From positions 1-30,438 of the forward strand of contig JANLHH010000067.1 in the NCBI GenBank assembly GCA_024654605.1: a DNA stretch of 30,438 nt. The letters are read 5' to 3'. Positions 15,796 through 23,412 of this stretch are shown piece by piece; positions within the stretch are counted from its first letter, which is position 1, and every line of letters begins with the position of its first letter. The translations under genes and the position numbers were made by a program. The notes under the pieces were generated by a model that was not told the origin of the DNA, searched no databases, and saw only the letters and a list, made by a program, of their open reading frames with translations. The stretch is from Patescibacteria group bacterium. Lineage in GTDB: Bacteria; Patescibacteriota; Minisyncoccia; Phycocordibacterales; JANLHH01.

Positions 15796-17577
15796 ATGCA
15801 ATCCAGTCGAGAAACACAACCAATTACCAGGGCCGGATTGTCGCTTATTGATGTTATTGTCGGTGTCAGCCTCATGGTATTGGTGTTCGTTTCTATCTTC
15901 GGCGTATTCCGTTTGAGTACCGAAGTGATCGCGAACAGTAAGGCGCGTATCGGAGCGCTTGCGCTGGTGAATGAACAAGCAGAATACATACGCAGTCTCT
16001 CGTATGATGATGTGGGCACCGTAGCCGGTATTCCGTCAGGAAATATACCGCAGATTGAAACGATCACACTAAACGATGTTGAGTATATCAGAAGGATATT
16101 GGTGCAATACGTTGATGAGATAAAGGATGGTGAAGGGGCTGCGGATGAGAACGGTATTACCGCCGACTATAAACGCGCGAAGATTGAAGTAAAATGGACG
16201 ATACGCCAGCAGGAAAAATCAATTATTCTCGTGACGAACGTTGTCCCCAAAGGGATTGAAAGTCTTGCGGGCGGAGGAACACTGATCATCAATGTTTTTG
16301 ATGCGCTCGGCGCCGTGGTGGAAGGAGCGAATGTGCACATAGAGAACAACTCACTTATTCCTGCCGTTTCTGTTGATATATCGACTAATTCGGACGGCAA
16401 AGTGCTGTTTCCCGGCAGTCCCTCAGGCAACAACTATGAGATAACGGTTACGAAAACAGGTTATTCAAACGCGCAGACGTATGATGCCGATGCGGGAAAT
16501 CCTAATCCTAACCCCGGACATTTGTCGGTTATTGCCGGAGAAACGACATCGGTGAGTTTCCAGATAGACAAGGTCAGCGGCAAGACTGTCAGAACCTTTA
16601 CTCCGGTCGGGGATGATAGCTGGGAGGATCTGTTTGCGGACAGTTCAAAAATATCACAGTCGGCAAGCACCACAGTATCGGGAGGCGCGCTCGTACTGAG
16701 CGATTTTGGAAGCGGTTTTGAGCCCGAAGGATTCGCATATTCGGAAGATGTAAGCCCGCAGTATTTGACGAGTTGGCAAAACGTATCGTGGAACGATGTG
16801 GTGTCCGCGAGCACTAGTGTTTTATACCGATTGTATTATTATAACGCAGTTCCGGAGCTTGTTTTGATTCCCGACATAGACTTGCCGGGCAACGTAGCAG
16901 GCTTCATTTCTTCGCCGGTGGATCTTTCCGCTCTTAATATCGCCAATTACGACACGCTTCGGGTCGCGGCGTTTTTGGACAGTATTGACGCGTCCTCCAC
17001 TCCCTCGGTGCTTGACTGGAGTATCGCTTACGCAGCCGGGCCTATTCCTTTGCCCGACATTCCTTTCCATATGCGCGGCACAAAGACGATCGGCACGGAT
17101 GGCGGAGGTTTGCCAATCTATAAATATGAAGCTGATCTGCAGACAGACGGCAACGGGATCACGACCATCAACGATCTTGAATGGGATAATTATGACATCA
17201 CAGTAAACAATGCCGGTTTAGGACTTGATATTTCCGAAGCATGCCCCTCACAACCGCGATCTCTCAATCCTGATACCACGGTAACGAGCGACCTTGTTTT
17301 ATCGCCGCATACGAATCATTCGTTTCTGATATCCGTCACGGATATCAGTAGCACACCGATCCAAGGTGCATCCGTGCGTTTGTATCGTCTGCCGTTTGAC
17401 GAAACGCAAAACACTTCTTCCTGCGGACAGACTTTCTTCAGCGGGCTTTCTCAGGGAACGGTTTCGGGAGACAATCCGTATTCACTAACCGTATCAATGG
17501 CCGGGTATCAAGATATTATGCTCAGCGAAGTGGATGTCGATGGGGCATCAAAAATATCTATCGTGCTACAGCCATAA
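15796..17577 (+). CDS. Large minor-pilin-like protein (PilV-like) with carboxypeptidase-regulatory-like domains
   Basis: 593 residues. The N-terminus is a class III prepilin signal: a 14-residue leader ending Gly14, then LSLIDVIVGVSLMVLVFVSIF. The usual Glu at mature position 5 is Asp (D19). Unlike normal pilins (about 150-200 residues), a long extracellular part follows, with two CarboxypepD_reg/CnaB-like beta-sandwich domains at about 160-240 (VFDALGAVVEGANVHIEN ... ITVTKTGYSN) and 510-590 (VTDISSTPIQGASVRLYR ... LTVSMAGYQD). The middle section has no family I recognise. It probably sits at the pilus tip and may bind a host or surface; that is inference. It starts 14 bases after pilC. Confidence 0.8.
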   Translation: MQSSRETQPITRAGLSLIDVIVGVSLMVLVFVSIFGVFRLSTEVIANSKARIGALALVNEQAEYIRSLSYDDVGTVAGIPSGNIPQIETITLNDVEYIRRILVQYVDEIKDGEGAADENGITADYKRAKIEVKWTIRQQEKSIILVTNVVPKGIESLAGGGTLIINVFDALGAVVEGANVHIENNSLIPAVSVDISTNSDGKVLFPGSPSGNNYEITVTKTGYSNAQTYDADAGNPNPNPGHLSVIAGETTSVSFQIDKVSGKTVRTFTPVGDDSWEDLFADSSKISQSASTTVSGGALVLSDFGSGFEPEGFAYSEDVSPQYLTSWQNVSWNDVVSASTSVLYRLYYYNAVPELVLIPDIDLPGNVAGFISSPVDLSALNIANYDTLRVAAFLDSIDASSTPSVLDWSIAYAAGPIPLPDIPFHMRGTKTIGTDGGGLPIYKYEADLQTDGNGITTINDLEWDNYDITVNNAGLGLDISEACPSQPRSLNPDTTVTSDLVLSPHTNHSFLISVTDISSTPIQGASVRLYRLPFDETQNTSSCGQTFFSGLSQGTVSGDNPYSLTVSMAGYQDIMLSEVDVDGASKISIVLQP

Positions 17578-17578
17578 T

Positions 17579-18202
17579 ATGAAACACACGGAAACACAAC
17601 AAGACCATACGGAAAAAGGACTCACCTTTATTGAAGCGATCGTGGTGATCGCGGTCTTTTCAATAGTCATGATCGCTCTTACGTCTTCCATACGATATTT
17701 TTATCGCGCCAACGCCTACAACATTGAACAATCCCTGTCTGTCAACAATGCACGCAAAGGTATTGAGTATATGGTGCGTGATATTCGCGAAGCAACTTAC
17801 TCAGACGAAGGATCATACCCGATCATTGATGTTGATAGCACTAGCATATATTTTTACAGCGATGTTGACCGGGACAACAATGTTGAACGCATACGCTATT
17901 TTTTGGAAGGAATCTTGTTAAAAAAGGGCGTAACTGAATCAAGCGGGGACCCTTTGACTTACCATGACATGGACGAAGTAGTAAGTATCGTTTCGGAATA
18001 TGTGCAAAATGAAAATCAGGGAGTACCCATTTTCCGCTATTATGATAATACTGGCGGAGAGATATTGAATTATGGCGCCAATATTACCTCTATCGCATTT
18101 ATTACGGTAAACTTAATAGTGAACATCAATCCCGCGAGACTGCCCAACGAATTCACTCTTCGATCCAGCGCCACCATGCGCAACCTCAAGACAAATCTGT
18201 AA
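17579..18202 (+). CDS. Minor pilin, PilW/PilJ-like prepilin
   Basis: 207 residues from ATG 17579, which begins one base after the previous stop; an earlier in-frame ATG at 17534 lies inside the previous gene and would bury the prepilin signal. Cleavage motif KG|LTFIEA with Gly14 and Glu19 (the conserved +5 Glu), followed by a hydrophobic helix (IVVIAVFSIVMIALTSSIRYF). The globular part (KGIEYMVRDIREA ... IYFYSDVDRDNNVERIRYFLEG) resembles PilW-type minor pilins. It should be processed by a prepilin peptidase that is not encoded in this window. Confidence 0.82.
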   Translation: MKHTETQQDHTEKGLTFIEAIVVIAVFSIVMIALTSSIRYFYRANAYNIEQSLSVNNARKGIEYMVRDIREATYSDEGSYPIIDVDSTSIYFYSDVDRDNNVERIRYFLEGILLKKGVTESSGDPLTYHDMDEVVSIVSEYVQNENQGVPIFRYYDNTGGEILNYGANITSIAFITVNLIVNINPARLPNEFTLRSSATMRNLKTNL

Positions 18203-18212
18203 TAAGACCGGG

Positions 18213-19736
18213 ATGATCAAAAAGTATTGCCATATGACAAAAAGAGAACATCAAGATATGAAATCACCCAAACATAAAAATACGCGGGAATATTTTCTGG
18301 GGTCCGTGTTTCCATATTCTCGCAAAAAAGGATACATTACCTTGCTCGTGATGGTTTTTTCAACCGTCTTTGTTACTATCGTGTTCGGTCTTGCCGGTTT
18401 CGTGTTTGTGCAGAATAAAGTAAGTATTGCGAAAGAAGATCGTGAGCGCGCCATTCAGATCGCGGAGGCGGGACTTGATTACTACAAGTGGTTTCTTGCG
18501 CACAATCCCGGTGATCTGACTGACGGAACAGGCACTTCGGGACCGTACGAGCATACCTATTCTGATCCCGAAGGAGGAGTGATCGGCACGTTTTCGCTTG
18601 AAGTAGATGGAAACTTGAAATGCGGTGATGTTACATCAATAGACATCACGTCAACGGGCTGGACTACCGACAACTCTGCGTTGAAGAGAAAAGTGTTTGG
18701 CAAATACGCGCAGCCTTCCGTTGCCGAATATGCCTACATTTTGAACAGTAGTGTGTGGGCGGGATCCGACAGGACCATTACCGGTCGCTATCACTCAAAT
18801 GGCGGTATTCGGATGGATGGCATCAATCAATCATCGGTGACCTCCGCGGTGGAAAGTTGGCTATGCACGAGTTCGTTTGGATGCAGCCCCTCAGCGACAC
18901 AGGATGGTGTTTTTGGGGACGGAGCAGGATCAAACTTGTGGGAATTTCCCGTAGAGCCGGTTGACTTTGTGGGCATCACGCAAAATCTTGTGAATATGAA
19001 AACCAAGGCGCAGGCGAACGGCTTGTATTTCGGTCCTGTGGGAGGAGAATCAAACAAGAGAGGATACCACGCGATTTTCCGAGTGAACGGCACTCTTGAT
19101 GTGTACCAGGTTACCAATACCAGTTATGTTTGGGGCTATAATTCCGATACGGGATGGGAGAGAGAATATAATACCATTACCAGCGAAAATCTTCTCGGAA
19201 ATTATACTATCCCTGCCGGTTGCGCGCTAGCGTTTTTTGAAGACAAGCTCTGGCTTGAAGGAACCGTTAACAGTAAAGTAACTGTTGTCGCTGCCGATGT
19301 ATCGCAGCCGAATTATGATCCCGACATCATTATTAATGGCAATATCACGTATGCCACGCTTGACGGTACTAATGGATTGACGGCAGTCGCAGAACATTCC
19401 ATTTTGGTCCCGCTTGTGTCGCCTGACAACATGGTGATCCGTGGTGTGTTGGTGGCGCAGAACGGGAACTTTGGGAGGAACTATTATACGTCAAGCGGTT
19501 CGTACCGCGTTCCTTCCTCGCTGAATTCGTATATATTGAGAAATTCTCTCACTATGAACGGCTCCATTGTTTCAAACGGACGTGTGGGAACCAGATGGAG
19601 TTGCGGCGGGGCGTATTGTTCCGGATATGCCACTCGGTACAATTCCTATGACCGCCAACTTGCCAGTGATCCACCGCCACTGACGCCGTTCGTTGACGAT
19701 GAATATACCTTCATTGAGTGGAGAGAAGAACAGTGA
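18213..19736 (+). CDS. Large PilX-like minor pilin / pilus-associated protein
   Basis: 507 residues from ATG 18213; in-frame ATGs at 18234 and 18258 are alternatives and would shorten a long (40-residue) leader. A prepilin-like site KKG|YITLLVMVFSTVFVTIVFGLAGF lacks the +5 Glu, as in PilX/GspK-type subunits that cap a pilus tip. Next comes a helical stalk with KEDRERAIQIAEAGLDYYKWFL. This 'AEAGL-YY' pattern is typical of PilX N-termini. The ~400-residue remainder has paired cysteines and repeated beta-rich stretches but no family I recognise. It is the last gene of the pilus run; no clear terminator follows. Confidence 0.75.
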   Translation: MIKKYCHMTKREHQDMKSPKHKNTREYFLGSVFPYSRKKGYITLLVMVFSTVFVTIVFGLAGFVFVQNKVSIAKEDRERAIQIAEAGLDYYKWFLAHNPGDLTDGTGTSGPYEHTYSDPEGGVIGTFSLEVDGNLKCGDVTSIDITSTGWTTDNSALKRKVFGKYAQPSVAEYAYILNSSVWAGSDRTITGRYHSNGGIRMDGINQSSVTSAVESWLCTSSFGCSPSATQDGVFGDGAGSNLWEFPVEPVDFVGITQNLVNMKTKAQANGLYFGPVGGESNKRGYHAIFRVNGTLDVYQVTNTSYVWGYNSDTGWEREYNTITSENLLGNYTIPAGCALAFFEDKLWLEGTVNSKVTVVAADVSQPNYDPDIIINGNITYATLDGTNGLTAVAEHSILVPLVSPDNMVIRGVLVAQNGNFGRNYYTSSGSYRVPSSLNSYILRNSLTMNGSIVSNGRVGTRWSCGGAYCSGYATRYNSYDRQLASDPPPLTPFVDDEYTFIEWREEQ

Positions 19737-19753
19737 CTTATACTCATTGGGTT

Positions 19754-19774
19754 ATTGGACGTCGGACGTCCAAT
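19754..19774. repeat. 21-bp near-perfect palindrome (operator-like)
   Basis: ATTGGACGTC (19754-19763) and its exact complement GACGTCCAAT (19765-19774) flank a single G. With a one-base centre it is better suited to a dimeric DNA-binding protein than to an RNA hairpin, and no T run follows. It lies 17 bases after the pilin stop and about 80 bases before the tpiA promoter. Confidence 0.5.
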
Positions 19775-19850
19775 GGTAAGGTTGGTACTGAAAGGGGTAT
19801 ATGCACGCGAATGCATTGTTTTTCCGCAAGAGTTACTGAAAGAAAAAACA

Positions 19851-19859
19851 TGATATAAT
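19851..19859 (+). promoter_or_regulatory. Extended -10 promoter (TGATATAAT) of tpiA-pgk
   Basis: TG-a-TATAAT at 19851-19859, seven bases before ATG 19867. The element overlaps an upstream in-frame ATG (19858), which therefore cannot be in the transcript. This fixes the tpiA start at 19867 and predicts a leaderless mRNA. Confidence 0.75.
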
Positions 19860-19866
19860 GAGCGTC

Positions 19867-20631
19867 ATGGGTAAAGTAATCATTATCGCCAACTGGAAGA
19901 TGAACCCGCTCTCGCTTACGGAAGCGAAGCGTATTTTCACCGATACTAAAAAAACGGCACAAACCTTGCGCAATGTACAGAGCGTGGTGTGCCCACCGTT
20001 CATTTATGTGAATGAATTAAAGAGTCTGGTTTCGGGACGCCGTTGTCTTATAGGAGCACAAGATGTTTTTTTTGAAAGAAACGGCGCGTACACGGGAGAA
20101 ATATCGGCAGCCATGCTTGCCAAAGCGGGAATAAAATATGTCATTGTCGGACACTCGGAGAAAAGGACGTTTGGTGAAACCGATGAAGTGGTGAATAAAA
20201 AGACGCTCGCGGCGCTCAAGGAAGGGCTCCATGTTGTACTCTGTGTCGGAGAACGCGAGCGCGATGAGCACGCGCTCTATTTTGATTTTATTCGCCGAGA
20301 GCTTGAGCATGCGCTCAAAGGTGTGCCAAAGAATCTGACCCACAAGCTACTTATCGCCTACGAACCGATCTGGGCGATAGGCAGGGAGGCAAAAAGCGCA
20401 GATACACCGGCAGGCACTTTTGAGACAACGCTTTTTATACGGAAAATTCTTGCGGAAAGATATGATAAAAAAATGGCCATGAACATGCCGATACTCTATG
20501 GAGGGTCAGTGAACAAAAAAAATGCGCGCGAGTTTCTTGTTCACGGTGGCGTGCAGGGGCTTTTGGTGGGACGGGCAAGTCTTACCCCTGCACATTTCGC
20601 CGAAATATTAAAAGAAGCTGATCGTCCATAA
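19867..20631 (+). CDS. tpiA: Triosephosphate isomerase
   Basis: 254 residues, a normal TIM-barrel length. It interconverts dihydroxyacetone phosphate and glyceraldehyde-3-phosphate in glycolysis. Catalytic residues are all present: Asn9 and Lys11 in ANWKMN, His96 in VGHSEKR, Glu166 in AYEPIWAIG; the phosphate-binding GGSVN lies near the C-terminus. The start is set by the promoter. It is followed after ten bases by pgk, forming a two-gene glycolytic operon. Confidence 0.96.
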   Translation: MGKVIIIANWKMNPLSLTEAKRIFTDTKKTAQTLRNVQSVVCPPFIYVNELKSLVSGRRCLIGAQDVFFERNGAYTGEISAAMLAKAGIKYVIVGHSEKRTFGETDEVVNKKTLAALKEGLHVVLCVGERERDEHALYFDFIRRELEHALKGVPKNLTHKLLIAYEPIWAIGREAKSADTPAGTFETTLFIRKILAERYDKKMAMNMPILYGGSVNKKNAREFLVHGGVQGLLVGRASLTPAHFAEILKEADRP

Positions 20632-20641
20632 AGACTCTATC

Positions 20642-21820
20642 ATGAAAAAATCTACGCATATCATACGCGGTATAAAAGAATTTCCGCGCATAAAAGATAT
20701 TAAGGACCTCAAAGGCAAGCGCGTGCTGTTGCGCCTTGATTTGAATGTCCCGATAAAGAATGGGCGTGTTATTGACGACTTCCGCATCATAAAATCACTT
20801 CCCACGATAAAGTTTCTAAAAAAACACGGCGCGCGAGTCGTTATCATAAGTCATATCGGGAGAGACAAGAAGAGCACATTAGAGCCTGTAGCGCGACACC
20901 TCAGCACCTACGTAAAGGTTGGTTTCATACCCGAGCAAATAGAGGAGAAACTCCAAACCATTATTAATAACATGAAAAATGGGACCGTCGTCGTTCTGGA
21001 AAACGTACGCAGAGATCCCGGCGAGATAAAAAATGATAAGGTGTATGCGAGAAAACTCTCCCTGCTGGCAGATGTGTACGTCAACGATGCATTTTCCGCG
21101 TCGCACCGCAAGCATGCTTCTATTGTCGGTATCTCCAAATTTCTTCCCTGCTATATCGGGTTTCTCTTTGAAGAAGAACTTAAACATCTCTCTGCGACAT
21201 TTCGTCCACTGCGGCCATTCGTGTTCATTTTGGGCGGCGCAAAACTTGAGACGAAAATCCCCCTGATTAAAAAGTATTTGAATATCGCGGATACTGTGTT
21301 TGTGGGCGGCGCTTTAGCCAATGTCCTTTTGAAAGCGGGAGGGCGTGAGATCGGCAAGTCGTTTACCGGCAACTTCAGCGGCCGGGTGAACGCGCTTTTG
21401 CGTCATAAAAAACTTCTCATGCCTTCTGACGTGTTGGTAGGGAGAAATGGAAAAAGTGTCGTGAAAAAAGTGGGTGAGATTCTCCCTTCCGACACGATTG
21501 TTGATGTGGGACCTAAAACGGTTGAAGCACTTGAAGAACGTATTGGAAAAGCGCGATCGGTTCTTTTCAATGGACCGCTTGGGAACTATGAAACTGGGTA
21601 TGATAAAGCAACGGCGCATGTGCTCAGAACGATTGCGAAAAGTAAAGCACGGTCCGTACTTGGCGGAGGCGACACCGCATACCTAGCGATGCGTTTACGG
21701 CTTGAGAAAAAGTTTACTTTCATCTCAACTGGCGGAGGCGCTATGATAGAATTCTTGGCAAAAGGCACATTGCCGGGAATTAAGGCATTGAAGAAAAAAG
21801 GAGACAAGAGGAAAAGATAA
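20642..21820 (+). CDS. pgk: Phosphoglycerate kinase
   Basis: 392 residues, the usual length. It transfers phosphate from 1,3-bisphosphoglycerate to ADP. Visible family motifs: RLDLNVPIKNGRVIDDFRI at the N-terminus, SHIGR, DVYVNDAFSASHRKHAS, GGAKLETKIPL, FNGPLGNYE and the nucleotide-binding GGGDTAYLA with STGGGAMIEFLA at the end. The last codons and stop lie inside a bidirectional hairpin shared with the convergent HIT gene. Confidence 0.96.
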   Translation: MKKSTHIIRGIKEFPRIKDIKDLKGKRVLLRLDLNVPIKNGRVIDDFRIIKSLPTIKFLKKHGARVVIISHIGRDKKSTLEPVARHLSTYVKVGFIPEQIEEKLQTIINNMKNGTVVVLENVRRDPGEIKNDKVYARKLSLLADVYVNDAFSASHRKHASIVGISKFLPCYIGFLFEEELKHLSATFRPLRPFVFILGGAKLETKIPLIKKYLNIADTVFVGGALANVLLKAGGREIGKSFTGNFSGRVNALLRHKKLLMPSDVLVGRNGKSVVKKVGEILPSDTIVDVGPKTVEALEERIGKARSVLFNGPLGNYETGYDKATAHVLRTIAKSKARSVLGGGDTAYLAMRLRLEKKFTFISTGGGAMIEFLAKGTLPGIKALKKKGDKRKR

Positions 21821-21851
21821 AGAGAGAGCTAGATCTCTCTCTTTATCTTTT
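21812..21851. terminator. Bidirectional terminator shared by pgk and the HIT gene
   Basis: A 17-bp perfect stem (21812-21828 with 21835-21851), loop ctagat. Each arm ends in four T on its own strand. The left arm contains the pgk stop codon and the right arm encodes the last codons of the minus-strand HIT gene, so the two coding ends themselves form the terminator. Confidence 0.8.
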
Positions 21852-22239
21852 CCGCCATGGTGTTTATTTCATCATCGGCATACCATTCTTTCCCTTTCCA
21901 CAAGTGAAGACCGTCATCCTCAAAACGAGGGATGAGGTGGACGTGGGTGTGAAAAATGATTTGCCCCGCCGCTTTTTCATTATTGATATACATATTGATG
22001 CCGTCCGCATGCGTAGCATTTTTTACCGCTCGGGCAACTTTTTTCATAGCGGGAAACAGGAGCGCCAATGTCCCATCGGGTGTTTCAAGTATGTTTCGGG
22101 AATGTTCTTTCGGTATGAGAAGAGTATGCCCTTTGTGTACGGGTGTGATATCCAAAAAAGCGAGAAAGTGGTCATCTTCATATACTTTTGCGCTCGGGAT
22201 CTTTCCTGTTACAATCTTGCAAAATAAACATTCATTCAT
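21829..22239 (-). CDS. HIT-family nucleotide hydrolase
   Basis: 136 residues from ATG at 22239. Longer upstream readings on this strand run into the divergent capA gene. The histidine triad HTHVHLI (His97, His99, His101) is the catalytic centre; His99 is the expected nucleophile. N-terminal CLFC (Cys4, Cys7) resembles a zinc-binding pair seen in many bacterial HIT proteins. FLDITPVHKGHTLLIPK is a further family signature. Such enzymes hydrolyse nucleoside phosphoramidates or dinucleotides; the substrate here cannot be told. Convergent with pgk, divergent from capA with an 11-base gap. Confidence 0.92.
   Translation of the reverse strand: MNECLFCKIVTGKIPSAKVYEDDHFLAFLDITPVHKGHTLLIPKEHSRNILETPDGTLALLFPAMKKVARAVKNATHADGINMYINNEKAAGQIIFHTHVHLIPRFEDDGLHLWKGKEWYADDEINTMAEKIKREI
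22207..22215 (+). promoter_or_regulatory. Candidate extended -10 (TGTTACAAT) for the CapA gene
   Basis: TG-t-TACAAT at 22207-22215 lies within the 5' end of the divergent HIT gene and would give a leader of about 29 bases to ATG 22251. Divergent transcription would then overlap. A single close match, so tentative. Confidence 0.35.
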
Positions 22240-22245
22240 ACTTTT

Positions 22246-22251
22246 ATTATA
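22246..22251 (-). promoter_or_regulatory. -10 element (TATAAT, minus strand) of the HIT gene
   Basis: The complement of 22246-22251 reads TATAAT, six bases before the HIT ATG, so this mRNA should also be leaderless. It overlaps the divergent capA start. Confidence 0.55.
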
Positions 22252-23378
22252 TGATAAAGGAACAGACAAATGAACCCATTTCCATGGAAAGCCATCATTT
22301 TGACAAAAGAGGATTCTTGTTTTTTCTGGGGAAAAGCTTTCTTTTTGCCGTTCTTTTGACAGGTGCGTATTATGGACCGCAGATTGCAGTAGAGCGCTCC
22401 CCAAGTCTCTACTCTGATAGGACAGAACCCGTAACACACCTCTTAGCGTTCGGGGAGGCCAAAGAGGAAAAAAGAAACGAGGGAGAAGCGTTTGTGTCCG
22501 TATCAAACAGGGAAGAGGAGACGATACGTCTCGGCTTTGTCGGAGATATGATGTTTGACAGAGGAGTACAGTCGCACATTCTCCGCTATGGTAGTGGGAA
22601 TCCCGACTTCTCGTTTGAGAAAATACAAATATACCTCAAGACGTTTGATGTTTTGTTTGGCAATCTAGAGGGGCCTGTTTCTCTCAAAGGCACTGACCAA
22701 GGATCAGTGTATTCGTTCCGTATGTCTCCCGCCGTGGTTCCCGCGCTTTCCCGAGCGGGCTTTCGTGTTGTGTCGGTTGCGAATAATCACATAGGAGATT
22801 TTGGTACAGAGGCCATGATAGACACGTTCCGTCGTCTAAGCGATGCATCAATTATCCATAGCGGAGGCGGAATGACCTCGGCGGAAGCATATGATCCAAA
22901 GACTATTACCGTCCGTGGCACACGCATCTCGTTCTTGGCTTTTAGTGAATTTGGAAAAAATTATCTTGAGGCAAAAGAGTACGATCCAGGCATCGCGGTA
23001 ATCTCTCGGGGAAGCCTTCAAACAAGCATCACGCGAGCAAAAGAAGTGAGCGATGTGATTGTCGTCTCATTTCATTTTGGCGCCGAATACGAGCCTCTGC
23101 CGAATGACTACCAAAAAGAGATTGCTCATTTGGCGATTGATCTTGGCGCAGATCTTGTGGTCGGACACCATCCGCATGTGGTAGAGCCGCTTGTGCGTTA
23201 CAAAGAAGGATACATTGCGTATAGCTTGGGCAATTTTATATTTGATCAGAATTTTTCACCAGAGACAATGGAAGGTGCAGTGCTGGAAGTTGACCTCCAC
23301 GGTGCGCGTATTGCCGGCGCGAAGCTCACCCCCATTAAGATCAACGTACATTTTCAGCCGGAGCTTTTGATTCAATAA
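22251..23378 (+). CDS. CapA-family membrane-anchored metallophosphatase
   Basis: 375 residues from ATG 22251; ATG 22284 (MESHHF) is an in-frame alternative that keeps the membrane segment. One hydrophobic helix (about residues 24-43) anchors it. The rest is a PGA_cap/CapA-type calcineurin-fold domain: RLGFVGDMMFDRG, FGNLEGPVS, VVSVANNHIGDFG, VSFHFGAEYEPLPNDYQKEIAH, DLVVGHHPHVVEPL and AYSLGNFIFDQ, including the metal-binding Asp, Asn and His positions. CapA proteins are linked to poly-gamma-glutamate capsule export, but no capBC lie nearby. The CPR members are common and of unproven role. Confidence 0.88.
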   Translation: MIKEQTNEPISMESHHFDKRGFLFFLGKSFLFAVLLTGAYYGPQIAVERSPSLYSDRTEPVTHLLAFGEAKEEKRNEGEAFVSVSNREEETIRLGFVGDMMFDRGVQSHILRYGSGNPDFSFEKIQIYLKTFDVLFGNLEGPVSLKGTDQGSVYSFRMSPAVVPALSRAGFRVVSVANNHIGDFGTEAMIDTFRRLSDASIIHSGGGMTSAEAYDPKTITVRGTRISFLAFSEFGKNYLEAKEYDPGIAVISRGSLQTSITRAKEVSDVIVVSFHFGAEYEPLPNDYQKEIAHLAIDLGADLVVGHHPHVVEPLVRYKEGYIAYSLGNFIFDQNFSPETMEGAVLEVDLHGARIAGAKLTPIKINVHFQPELLIQ

Positions 23379-23396
23379 CTACGGAAGGCTCCTCCA

Positions 23397-23405
23397 TGAT
23401 ATAAT
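23397..23405 (+). promoter_or_regulatory. Extended -10 promoter (TGATATAAT) of recJ
   Basis: TG-a-TATAAT at 23397-23405 followed by exactly seven bases and ATG 23413. Same layout as the promoters at 2564 and 19851; leaderless transcript expected. Confidence 0.75.
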
Positions 23406-23412
23406 TTCTCCA

